Below are positions 8,710 through 16,748 of a stretch of DNA of 64,000 bases, in pieces. The notes under the pieces were generated by a model, which ran no database searches, was not told where the DNA came from, and worked only from the letters and a program-made list of their open reading frames with translations. The number at the start of each line of letters is the position of its first letter. Within the stretch, counting starts at the first letter, position 1. The translations under genes were made by a program, and so were the position numbers. Origin of the DNA: Thetidibacter halocola (GTDB lineage Bacteria; Pseudomonadota; Alphaproteobacteria; Rhodobacterales; Rhodobacteraceae). Location: positions 248,001 through 312,000 of the forward strand of contig NZ_JAGTUU010000003.1 in the NCBI RefSeq assembly GCF_018224955.1. Direction: 5' to 3'.

Positions 8710-8740
8710 CTGCCCTCTGCACTTTGCAGGAGACGAAACG

Positions 8741-9079
8741 ATGCTGACCCTCCAATGCCCCCATTGCGGCGTCCATGCCGAGGAAACCGAACTCACCGGC
8801 GGCGGCGAGGCGCATCTGAAGCGCTTCGGTCCCGGCTCGGACGACGACGCGTTCGAAGGCTACCTCTTCCTGCGCGAGAACCCCAAGGGGGTGCATTTCG
8901 AGCGCTGGCGCCACAGCTACGGCTGCGGCAAGTGGTTCCACGCCGCGCGCTGCACCGTCACGATGGAGGTCTTCGGCACCTACACGGCGCAGACGTCGAA
9001 ACCGCCGCAAGACCTGCTTGACCGCATTTCCGAAAAACGCCCCGGCTGGCGCTGGCGCGATCTGAACGAACCGGCCTGA
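8741..9079 (+). CDS. soxD: Sarcosine oxidase subunit delta
   Basis: 112 residues, the usual size. An N-terminal CPHCG, the later SYGCGKWFHAARC segment and HFERW give the cysteine and histidine set expected for the zinc-binding delta subunit, which packs against alpha in the heterotetramer. Preceded by a good ribosome-binding site (GCAGGAGA). Second gene of soxBDAG. Confidence 0.96.
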   Translation: MLTLQCPHCGVHAEETELTGGGEAHLKRFGPGSDDDAFEGYLFLRENPKGVHFERWRHSYGCGKWFHAARCTVTMEVFGTYTAQTSKPPQDLLDRISEKRPGWRWRDLNEPA

Positions 9080-9109
9080 TCTTCATCTTGCCAAGCAAAC
9101 TCCGGGGGT

Positions 9110-9128
9110 CCGGGGGCAGAGCCCCCGG
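9110..9128. repeat. Palindrome of the GGGGCTCTGCCCC type, copy 2
   Basis: Perfect 7-bp arms around a 5-nt centre in the soxD-soxA gap, on the opposite orientation to the copies at 5948 and 28793. No T-run follows. It probably does not stop transcription into soxA. Confidence 0.5.
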
Positions 9129-9158
9129 CGACAGCCAGAAAGACCAGAGGTCCGACAC

Positions 9159-12100
9159 ATGAGCACCCGTCTCGCCACCGGCGGCCGCCTGATCGACCGC
9201 AGCAAGCCTGTCCGCTTCCAGTTCAACGACACCTGGCTGTCGGGGTTCGAGGGCGACACGCTGGCCTCGGCGCTGCTGGCCAACGACAAGGTCATGGTGG
9301 GCCGCAGCTTCAAGTATCACCGCCCGCGCGGCATCGTCGCCTCGGGGGCGGAGGAGCCCAACGCGCTGGTCAACCTCGGCAAGGGCGCGCGGCACGAGCC
9401 GAACCAGCGCGCCACCACGACCGAGCTTTTCGACGGGCTTTACGCCACCTCGCAGAACCACTGGCCCAGCCTCGAGTTCGACATCGGCGCGATCAATGCG
9501 AAACTCGCGCGCTTCCTGCCGGCGGGCTTCTATTACAAGATGTTCATCCACCCGCGCCCGTTCTGGAAACACATCTACGAGCCTTTCATCCGCCAGTCGG
9601 CAGGCCTTGGCCGCGCGCCCGATCCCGAAACCCGCGATCCCGACACCTACGAGCATTTCTACGCCTATGTGGACGTGCTGGTGGTGGGCGGCGGCGTGGC
9701 CGGTTTGCAGGCCGCGAAGGCTGCGGCCAAGTCGGGCGCGCGTGTTCTGCTGATCGAACAGACCGCCCATTGGGGCGGCCGCGCGGCGGTCGATGGCGGC
9801 ATGGTCGACGGCCAGCCCGCCCGCGACTGGATCGCCGCCACCGTCAAGACGCTGGAGGGGATGGAGAACGTCACGCTGCGCACCCGTTGCATGGGGGCGG
9901 GCGTCTACGATCATGGCTATGTTCTCGGCTACGAGCGTCTCAACGATCACCAGCCGCAGGCCGACGGCCCGCGCCACCGCCTCTGGCGCATCCGCACGAA
10001 GCAGATCATCACCGCAACCGGCGCGATCGAACGGCCCATTTCCTTTGCAGGCAACGATCTGCCGGGCGTCATGCTGGCCTCGGCCGTGCGCGATTATGTG
10101 GTGAACTATGGTGTGGCTCCGGGTGAGCGCACGGTGGTCGTGACCAACAACGACGACGGGTATCGGACGGCCATTGCGCTGAAGGCCGCGGGCCTCGCCG
10201 TTCCGGCAGTGATCGACCCGCGCGTCCACGCGATCGACCCGCCGCTGGTCGCGCAGGCCAAGGCGGCCGGGATCGAGGTTCTGATGGGCCGCGCCGTGGC
10301 CAAGGCCAAGGGCGGACGCCGCGTCACCGGTATCGTCGTCACCGCGCATTCGGGCGAGGGCGCGGCCCTGCGCGAGATCGCCTGCGATTGCGTCGCCATG
10401 TCCGGCGGCTGGTCGCCGGTCGTGCACCTGTGGTCGCATTGCGGCGGCAAGCTGACCTGGGACGCGCACCACGCCTTCTTCCGCCCCGATCCGGCCAAGG
10501 CGCCCACGGGCGCCGATGGTGCGCCCTTCGTCCATGTGGCGGGCAGCGCGAACGGCTATCTGTTCCTCAAGGATGTCCTGCAAGACGCTGAAAACGCGGG
10601 AAGAGTCTCTGTCGGACTGGAGCGTGACCCGGCCCCCGACGCCAACAGCGAACACGCAGCCCCGATCCACCCGGTCTGGATGATGCCGGCCAAGGCGGGG
10701 GACGACCTGCGCGCCAAGGCTTGGCTCGACTACCAGAACGACGTCAAGGTCTCGGACGTGCAACTGGCCGCGCGCGAGGGCTTCGAAAGCGTAGAACACA
10801 CCAAGCGCTACACCACGCTCGGCATGGCAACCGATCAGGGTAAGCTGAGCAACATCAACGGCCTGGCGATCCTTTCTGATGCGTTGGGCGAGGATATCCC
10901 GCAGGTCGGCACCACCACCTTCCGTCCGCCCTATACCCCGATCAGCATGGGCGCCATCGCCGGACAGGCGCGGGACGAGATCTTCCAGCCGATCCGCAAG
11001 ACGCCGGTCCACGCCTGGCACGAGGAGAACGGCGCCGTGTGGGAACCGGTCGGCCAGTGGCGCCGGCCCTACTGCTTCCCCCGCAAGGGCGAGAGCAAGC
11101 ACCAGGCGGTACGCCGCGAGGTGCGGGCCACGCGCAACGGTGTCGGCCTGCTGGACGCGTCCACGCTGGGCAAGATCGTGGTCAAGGGGTCGGACGCTGG
11201 CCGCTTCCTCGACATGCTCTACACCAACCTGATGAGCACGCTTCCCGTGGGCAAATGCCGCTATGGCCTGATGTGCACGGAAAACGGGTTCCTCACCGAT
11301 GACGGCGTGGTCGCGCGGCTGGACGAGGACACGTTCCTTTGCCACACCACCACCGGCGGCGCGGACCGCATCCATGCCCACATGGAGGAATGGCTCCAGA
11401 CCGAGTGGTGGGACTGGAAGGTCTACACCGCCAACCTGACCGAGCAATATGCCCAGATCGCCGTGGTCGGCCCCAAGGCCCGCGTGCTGCTGGAGCGGCT
11501 TGGCGGCATGGATGTCTCGAAAGAGGCGCTGCCCTTCATGCAATGGGCGGATGGCACGCTGGGCAGCATCCCGGCGCGGGTCTTCCGCATCTCCTTCTCG
11601 GGGGAACTCAGCTACGAGGTTGCCGTGCCTGCCGGCCGGGGTCGCGAGTTCTGGGACCTCTGCCTGCATGTCGGTGCGGATCTCGGCATCACGCCCTACG
11701 GCACCGAGGCGCTGCACGTGATGCGGGCCGAGAAGGGGTTCATCATGATCGGCGACGAGACCGACGGCACGGTGATCCCTCAGGACCTTGGCCTGAACTG
11801 GGCGATCTCGAAGAAGAAGGCCGACTATATCGGCAAGCGCGCGCAGGAACGCAGCCACATGACCAGCGCCGACCGCTGGCAGCTGGTCGGGCTGGAGACG
11901 CTGGATGGCTCTGTCCTGCCCGATGGTGCCTATGCCGTGGCCGACGGGCGCAACGCCAACGGCCAGCGCAACACGCAAGGCCGCGTGACCTCGACCTATT
12001 ACTCGCCGACGCTCGACAAGGGCATCGCGATGGGGCTGGTTCACAACGGCCCGGCCCGCATGGGCGAGGTTGTGGTCTTCCTGAAGGAGGATGGCGAGAC

Positions 12101-12167
12101 AAAGGTCAAGGCGCGGATCGTCAACCCGGTCTTCTACGACCCGAAGGGAGAAAAGCAGGATGTCTGA
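9159..12167 (+). CDS. soxA: Sarcosine oxidase subunit alpha
   Basis: 1002 residues. The N-terminal ferredoxin-like segment (GDTLASALLANDKVMVGRSF, about 30-50) is followed by an NAD-binding Rossmann motif VLVVGGGVAGLQAAKAAAKS near residue 172. The C-terminal 400 residues form a GcvT-like tetrahydrofolate domain (KHQAVRREVRATRNGVGLLD onward; MRAEKGFIMIGDETDGTVIP). This subunit binds NAD and folate and makes methylene-tetrahydrofolate from the sarcosine methyl group. Its stop overlaps the soxG start by 8 bp. Confidence 0.97.
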   Translation: MSTRLATGGRLIDRSKPVRFQFNDTWLSGFEGDTLASALLANDKVMVGRSFKYHRPRGIVASGAEEPNALVNLGKGARHEPNQRATTTELFDGLYATSQNHWPSLEFDIGAINAKLARFLPAGFYYKMFIHPRPFWKHIYEPFIRQSAGLGRAPDPETRDPDTYEHFYAYVDVLVVGGGVAGLQAAKAAAKSGARVLLIEQTAHWGGRAAVDGGMVDGQPARDWIAATVKTLEGMENVTLRTRCMGAGVYDHGYVLGYERLNDHQPQADGPRHRLWRIRTKQIITATGAIERPISFAGNDLPGVMLASAVRDYVVNYGVAPGERTVVVTNNDDGYRTAIALKAAGLAVPAVIDPRVHAIDPPLVAQAKAAGIEVLMGRAVAKAKGGRRVTGIVVTAHSGEGAALREIACDCVAMSGGWSPVVHLWSHCGGKLTWDAHHAFFRPDPAKAPTGADGAPFVHVAGSANGYLFLKDVLQDAENAGRVSVGLERDPAPDANSEHAAPIHPVWMMPAKAGDDLRAKAWLDYQNDVKVSDVQLAAREGFESVEHTKRYTTLGMATDQGKLSNINGLAILSDALGEDIPQVGTTTFRPPYTPISMGAIAGQARDEIFQPIRKTPVHAWHEENGAVWEPVGQWRRPYCFPRKGESKHQAVRREVRATRNGVGLLDASTLGKIVVKGSDAGRFLDMLYTNLMSTLPVGKCRYGLMCTENGFLTDDGVVARLDEDTFLCHTTTGGADRIHAHMEEWLQTEWWDWKVYTANLTEQYAQIAVVGPKARVLLERLGGMDVSKEALPFMQWADGTLGSIPARVFRISFSGELSYEVAVPAGRGREFWDLCLHVGADLGITPYGTEALHVMRAEKGFIMIGDETDGTVIPQDLGLNWAISKKKADYIGKRAQERSHMTSADRWQLVGLETLDGSVLPDGAYAVADGRNANGQRNTQGRVTSTYYSPTLDKGIAMGLVHNGPARMGEVVVFLKEDGETKVKARIVNPVFYDPKGEKQDV

Positions 12168-12702
12168 GGGTTTCGAGGAGCTCTGCCGGGTTCGGCCTAT
12201 CGCACGGCAGGGCATGATCACGCTGCGCGGCGACCTGTCCGCCAAGGCGGTCAAGAACGCTGTGACGGGCGTCGCGGGCGTCGACATGCCGTCGCGGCGC
12301 GAGGCCCGCCATGTGGGCGAACGCGCGATCCTGTGGATGTCCCCCGACGAACTGGCGGTGCTGGTGCCGCATGAGGAGGCCGCTGTCGCCGCCGAGACGA
12401 TGCGCTCCGCGCTGGCGGGAATACACGCGCTTGTCGCGGACGTGTCGGATGCGCGCGCGCACTTCCGGCTGGAGGGCGATACGATCCGCGAAGTCATCGC
12501 CAAGCTGGCCCCGGTCGACATGTCCCCTGCCGCCATGCAGCCGGGCATGGTGCGCCGCACGCGCTTTGCCCAGGTCGCCGCCGGATTCTGGCTGCGCGAC
12601 GAGGCGACGGCGCAGGTCTTCTGCTTCCGATCTGTCGCGGATTACATGTCGGGTCTGCTGCGCACCGCCGCCACGCCGGGCAGCGCGGTGGGGTATTTCT
12701 GA
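12160..12702 (+). CDS. soxG: Sarcosine oxidase subunit gamma
   Basis: 180 residues, starting inside the last codons of soxA in another frame (8-bp overlap, hence coupled). The pattern RPIARQGMITLRGDL, LWMSPDELAVLVP, HALVADVSDARAHFRLEG and FCFRSVADYM matches the gamma subunit, a degenerate GcvT-like fold that bridges alpha and beta. Last gene of the soxBDAG operon. Folate genes that often follow (such as purU) are absent here. Confidence 0.93.
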   Translation: MSEGFEELCRVRPIARQGMITLRGDLSAKAVKNAVTGVAGVDMPSRREARHVGERAILWMSPDELAVLVPHEEAAVAAETMRSALAGIHALVADVSDARAHFRLEGDTIREVIAKLAPVDMSPAAMQPGMVRRTRFAQVAAGFWLRDEATAQVFCFRSVADYMSGLLRTAATPGSAVGYF

Positions 12703-12782
12703 CCGCGCGAAGGCGCCTTATACAGGAACCATCCGCCCTGCGCGGGGGTTGTTCCCAGTGAAGGGCTTGACGCGACGCCCGC

Positions 12783-12802
12783 CCCGGCACAGGTATGCCG
12801 GG
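12783..12802. promoter_or_regulatory. Inverted repeat upstream of sodB
   Basis: Perfect 7-bp arms with a 6-nt loop about 32 bp before the sodB ATG. A TTGACG hexamer at 12767-12772 could be a -35 element, which would put the repeat over the -10/+1 region as a possible operator. No clear -10 box is visible, so this is tentative. Confidence 0.3.
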
Positions 12803-12834
12803 ACAATTCGCCACAACCAACGAGGGGTGACACC

Positions 12835-13437
12835 ATGGCTTTCGAACTTCCCGATCTTCCCTATGCCCACGATGCGCTTGCCGCGAAGGGCATGAGCAAG
12901 GAGACGATGGAGTATCACCACGACATCCACCACAAGGCCTATGTCGACAACGGCAACAAGCTGATCGCCGGCACCGAGTGGGAGGGCAAGTCCCTCGAAG
13001 AGATCGTCAAGGGCACCTACAACGCCGGCGCCGTGGCGCAGAACGGCATCTTCAACAACGCCTCGCAGCACTGGAACCACATGCAGTTCTGGGAAATGAT
13101 GGGGCCGGGCGGCTCTGCCATGCCGGGCACGCTGGAAAAGGCGCTGACCGAGGCGTTCGGCTCTGTCGCCAAGTTCAAGGAAGACTTCGCCGCCGCCGGC
13201 GCGGGCCAGTTCGGCTCGGGCTGGTGCTGGCTGGTGCAGAAGGCTGACGGCAGCCTCGCGGTGACCAAGACCGAGAATGGCGTGAACCCGCTGTGCTTCG
13301 ACCAGACCGCCCTGCTGGGCTGCGACGTGTGGGAGCACTCCTATTACATCGACTTCCGCAACAAGCGTCCGGCCTACCTGGCGAACTTCCTCGACAACCT
13401 GGTGAACTGGGAAAACGTCGCAAGCCGGATGAAGTGA
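12835..13437 (+). CDS. sodB: Superoxide dismutase, Fe type
   Basis: 200 residues. The metal ligands are present in the usual order: His in EYHHDIHHKAY (near 26), His in NNASQHWNH (near 80), then DVWEHSYYIDF with Asp and His near 163-167. The Gln in NNASQ is the iron-type residue seen in E. coli SodB, where Mn enzymes have Gly. No signal peptide, so cytoplasmic. It is followed by a strong intrinsic terminator and stands as a single gene. Confidence 0.96.
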   Translation: MAFELPDLPYAHDALAAKGMSKETMEYHHDIHHKAYVDNGNKLIAGTEWEGKSLEEIVKGTYNAGAVAQNGIFNNASQHWNHMQFWEMMGPGGSAMPGTLEKALTEAFGSVAKFKEDFAAAGAGQFGSGWCWLVQKADGSLAVTKTENGVNPLCFDQTALLGCDVWEHSYYIDFRNKRPAYLANFLDNLVNWENVASRMK

Positions 13438-13460
13438 TCGCCGCCTGACGGCTGACACAG

Positions 13461-13491
13461 GCGCCGCGTCCCGATGGGGCGCGGCGCTTTT
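13461..13491 (+). terminator. Intrinsic terminator of sodB
   Basis: GC-rich hairpin with 8 perfect base pairs extendable to 12 through a G-T pair, a 3-nt loop, and a TTTT tail. It starts about 24 bp after the sodB stop. Confidence 0.85.
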
Positions 13492-13567
13492 CGTTTCGGG
13501 CGCAAGGCTGGACAGGCCGCGCGCCCCGTGTCATGCGCGGAAGGATCGGCCAGGGGCGGAGGACGGT

Positions 13568-14518
13568 ATGGAGGAGGGCAAGAGCGGGATCGTCGCGATC
13601 ATCGCCGCCTGCACCATCTGGGGCCTGTCGCCGCTGTTCTACAAGCTGCTGAACCACGTCCCGCCCTTCGAGCTGTTCCTGCATCGCGCGGTCTGGTCTC
13701 TGGTGATCTTCGCCGGGCTGTTGGTGGTGCAGCGGCGTCTGAAGGCGCTGAAGCCGGCCTTTGCCAGCCCGCGCGCCGCCGCGCTGACGGCCTTTTGCGG
13801 CGCGATGGTCTCGGTCAACTGGTTCCTGCTGATCTGGTCGGTGCAGGCGGGACGCGTGACGGAGACCTCGCTGGGCTATTACATGCTGCCGCTGATGTCG
13901 GTGCTGCTGGGCACGGTCTGGCTGGGAGAGCGGCTGACGCGGCTGCAATGGCTGGCGGTGGCGCTGGCCGCGACGGGCGTGGCGGTGCTGGCCGTGGGGC
14001 GCGGTACGCCGCCCTGGCTGTCGCTGGCGCTGGCGGTCAGCTTTGGTCTTTATGGGCTGGTCAAGAAGGGCATCGCCACCGGGCCCGTCGCCTCGGTCAC
14101 GGCGGAATGCCTTGTTGTCGGTCCGCTTGCGCTGGCGGGGCTGGCGTGGTTCGCGCTGCACGGGCAGGCGAGTTTCGGGCAGGACGTCTCGACCTCGGTG
14201 CTGCTGATGCTGTCGGGCCTGCTGACGGCGCTGCCGCTGATCCTGTTTTCGCGCGCGGCGCAGCGGGTGCGGCTGGCGACGCTGGGCATCGTGCAGTATC
14301 TCAACCCGACCTTGCAGTTCCTCTGCGCGGTCGTGGTCTTTGCCGAGCCCTTCGGGCCGATCCACGCCGTCACCTTCGGCCTGATCTGGGTGGCGCTGGC
14401 GCTCTATTCCGGCGCGGCGCTGCGTCAGGACAGGGCGCGGCGCAGGATGGTGATGGCCTCGTCGGCGGTCCCGGCGGTCTGCACGAAATCCAGCAGCGAA
14501 CCGTCCGCGAACCCGTGA
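13568..14518 (+). CDS. rarD: RarD-type EamA family transporter
   Basis: 316 residues with about ten membrane segments in two EamA repeats. IIAACTIWGLSPLFYKLLNH at the N-terminus, FLHRAVWSLV and YYMLPLMSVLLG are hallmarks of the RarD group, whose substrate is uncertain (drug or metabolite exporter). The last membrane segment ends near residue 290; the remaining tail (about 30 residues) lies inside the 3' end of the convergent LOG gene, so the two coding regions overlap tail to tail by 94 bp. Confidence 0.9.
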   Translation: MEEGKSGIVAIIAACTIWGLSPLFYKLLNHVPPFELFLHRAVWSLVIFAGLLVVQRRLKALKPAFASPRAAALTAFCGAMVSVNWFLLIWSVQAGRVTETSLGYYMLPLMSVLLGTVWLGERLTRLQWLAVALAATGVAVLAVGRGTPPWLSLALAVSFGLYGLVKKGIATGPVASVTAECLVVGPLALAGLAWFALHGQASFGQDVSTSVLLMLSGLLTALPLILFSRAAQRVRLATLGIVQYLNPTLQFLCAVVVFAEPFGPIHAVTFGLIWVALALYSGAALRQDRARRRMVMASSAVPAVCTKSSSEPSANP

Positions 14519-14976
14519 TCCACCACGTGGTGCAGCAGCGCCGCCAGCGGCCCCCAGTAACCGTTCACGTCGAGCAGCACGATGGGCTTTCCATGCAAGC
14601 CCAACTGCCGCCAGGTGAGCACCTCGAAGAACTCGTCCAGCGACCCCGCGCCACCCGGCATCACCACGATCGCGTCGGCATTCATCACCATGACCTTCTT
14701 GCGTTCGTGCATCGTCTCGGTGACGACGAAGCGCGTCAGGTCGCGCTTGCCCACTTCCCATTGCAGCAGGTGGGTGGGGATCACGCCGAACGTGTCGGCC
14801 CCCGCGGCCTGGGCCGCGCGCGCCACGATCCCCATCAGCCCGACATCGCCCGCGCCGTAGACCAGTCGCCAGCCCTCGGAGGCCAGCGCCTGTCCCATCG
14901 CCTCGGCCTGCGCGGCATAGGCAGGGTCGTGCCCCGGGCGCGAGCCGCAGTAGATGCAGACGGATTTCTGTGACAT
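14425..14976 (-). CDS. LOG family protein (TIGR00730 type)
   Basis: 183 residues from MSQKSVCIYCGSRPGHDP; a 45-residue upstream extension is rejected. The family motif PGGAGSLDEFFEVLTW is present (usual form PGGxGTxxE), as is GLMGIVARAAQAAG. These proteins release free cytokinin-like bases from ribotides or act as nucleotide 5'-monophosphate phosphoribohydrolases and are often mis-named lysine decarboxylase. Serine replaces the usual Thr in the motif. Its 3' end overlaps rarD. Confidence 0.9.
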   Translation of the reverse strand: MSQKSVCIYCGSRPGHDPAYAAQAEAMGQALASEGWRLVYGAGDVGLMGIVARAAQAAGADTFGVIPTHLLQWEVGKRDLTRFVVTETMHERKKVMVMNADAIVVMPGGAGSLDEFFEVLTWRQLGLHGKPIVLLDVNGYWGPLAALLHHVVDHGFADGSLLDFVQTAGTADEAITILRRALS

Positions 14977-15092
14977 GGCGGCCTCAACGTTGGGATATTT
15001 GCAGTTTTGACCCTTGATACAGCGCCTGATATACACGCTCAACCGTGCAGGCGATGGGGATCGCCTGTCGCTGGGGACGCTGCGCAAAGACC

Positions 15093-16589
15093 ATGAGCAA
15101 GAGAGCTGCAATCACCGGCTGGGCCGGGCTCGGGGTGGCCGGGGTATTGGCCCTTGGCTGGGCCTTGGGAGTCTTTGATCGCGCGTCTGCGCCCCGGCAG
15201 GCGACCCTGCCTGCCGCGACCCAGGACATGGCCGCCGCGCCGCCAGACGACAAGGCAACGACACCGCAAGCGACCGGGTCCGCGCTGCAGACCGATGCGG
15301 CGGCTGGGGCCGAGGCCGTGCCCGGGCCGCAGTCCGACGCCGCGGCTTCGGACGATACACCGCCGCGGATCGATCCTCCGACATTCGACGTTGTGCGCCC
15401 CGATGGCACCGGGTCGGTTCTGGTCGCTGGAAGGGCCGCGCCGGGGGGGCGGATCGAGGTGCTGGTCGACGGTGCCGCCGAGGCCGAGACCGAGGTGGGA
15501 GGCGATGGAACGTTCGCGGCCTTCCTTGATATCGACACCTCGCAGCGCCCGCGCGTGCTGACGCTGCGCCTGACGCTGGGCGATGTGGTGATCCTGTCGA
15601 TAGAAAAGAGCATCCTTGCTCCCGCGGCCGCACCCATGGCGCAGGCCGAAACCGCGAATCCCGAGGGGCAGGGCGAACAACTGGCCCTCGCCATGCCCGA
15701 GCCGCAGTCAGAACCGCAGGCCCAGTCTGAGCCTCAGGCCCAGTCGCAGGCAGAGCCGCAGACGCAACCCCCGCCGCAACCGGAGACAGAGGCAGAGCCG
15801 CAGGCGTCGGACCTGTCGCAATCCGCCTCTCAACCGCTGCCAGGCTCGCAGGCCACAGCGGACGCGCCCGCCACGACCCAAGACCAGTCCGGCGCCGCGC
15901 AAGCCCCCGCCACCTCGCCGCAAGCCGCATCCGACGACCCGACCGCGCCCTCGGGTGCTCTGGCCGGGGGGACGGCGCCTGCCGTGCCAGGCGCGATCGG
16001 CGCCGCGCCGCGCAGCGCGGGCCCGGCGCCCGACCCGCAACTGCCGCAAGAACCCTCGGGTGCGCCTGCCGTCATGCTGTCGACCGCGCGCGGCGTCGAG
16101 TTGCTGCGCGACGCGCCGCTGCCCACGGGCGAGGTAGCGCTGGACGCGATCAGTTATGACGAGGCGGGCGATGTCTTGCTGTCGGGGCGTGGCGCGGGCG
16201 ACGGGTTCGTGCGCGTCTATCTCGACAATGCGCCGCTGACCACCGCGCCCATCGGCGAGACCGGACGGTGGCGCGTGACCCTGCCCGAGGTGGACAGCGG
16301 CACCTACACGCTGCGCGTCGATCAGATCGACGGCGCCGGCACCGTGACCGCGCGGGTCGAAAGCCCCTTCCGGCGTGAAAGCGCCGAGACGCTGGCCGCC
16401 GCCGCGCAGGGTCTGCAAGGGCCGGTCGGCTCGATCACCGTTCAGCCGGGCAATACGCTCTGGGCCATCGCGCGGGACCGCTATGGCGACGGGCTGGATT
16501 ACGTGAAGGTGTTCGAGGCCAACCGCGACCGCATCCGCGACCCCGACCTGATCTATCCCGGTCAGATCTTCGACCTGCCCGACCGCTGA
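15093..16589 (+). CDS. LysM-domain cell-envelope protein with long low-complexity linker
   Basis: 498 residues from MSKRAAITGW; upstream codons are unlikely. One N-terminal membrane segment (about 6-28) anchors it. A bacterial Ig-like segment (DVVRPDGTGSVLVAGRAAPGG, about 105-170) is followed by about 150 residues dominated by Gln, Pro, Glu and Ala with repeated PQAQSEPQ units. A second Ig-like segment follows, then a C-terminal LysM domain (ITVQPGNTLWAIARDRYG), which binds peptidoglycan. The architecture is common in Rhodobacteraceae and suggests a wall-tethered inner-membrane protein. Its exact role is unknown. Confidence 0.85.
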   Translation: MSKRAAITGWAGLGVAGVLALGWALGVFDRASAPRQATLPAATQDMAAAPPDDKATTPQATGSALQTDAAAGAEAVPGPQSDAAASDDTPPRIDPPTFDVVRPDGTGSVLVAGRAAPGGRIEVLVDGAAEAETEVGGDGTFAAFLDIDTSQRPRVLTLRLTLGDVVILSIEKSILAPAAAPMAQAETANPEGQGEQLALAMPEPQSEPQAQSEPQAQSQAEPQTQPPPQPETEAEPQASDLSQSASQPLPGSQATADAPATTQDQSGAAQAPATSPQAASDDPTAPSGALAGGTAPAVPGAIGAAPRSAGPAPDPQLPQEPSGAPAVMLSTARGVELLRDAPLPTGEVALDAISYDEAGDVLLSGRGAGDGFVRVYLDNAPLTTAPIGETGRWRVTLPEVDSGTYTLRVDQIDGAGTVTARVESPFRRESAETLAAAAQGLQGPVGSITVQPGNTLWAIARDRYGDGLDYVKVFEANRDRIRDPDLIYPGQIFDLPDR

Positions 16590-16748
16590 GGCGGGCATGG
16601 CGTGATCCAGAGGAGCGCTTCCGCGCGCTTTCATTCTGCCAGCGGCGGGTGATCGCGCCCGCTGCGGCGCTGGGTTGCGGCGCGGGCGGGGCTGGCCTTT
16701 GGTCGCGCCAGCGCCTAGATGGTGCCGGGAATTGCCGGGACCGATGCC

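Noticed and set aside
8958-12560. 1200-codon minus-strand open frame opposite soxA
   Set aside because: It is a shadow of soxA/soxG in the antisense direction; composition is His/Arg/Asp/Val-rich without motifs, while soxA is unmistakable.
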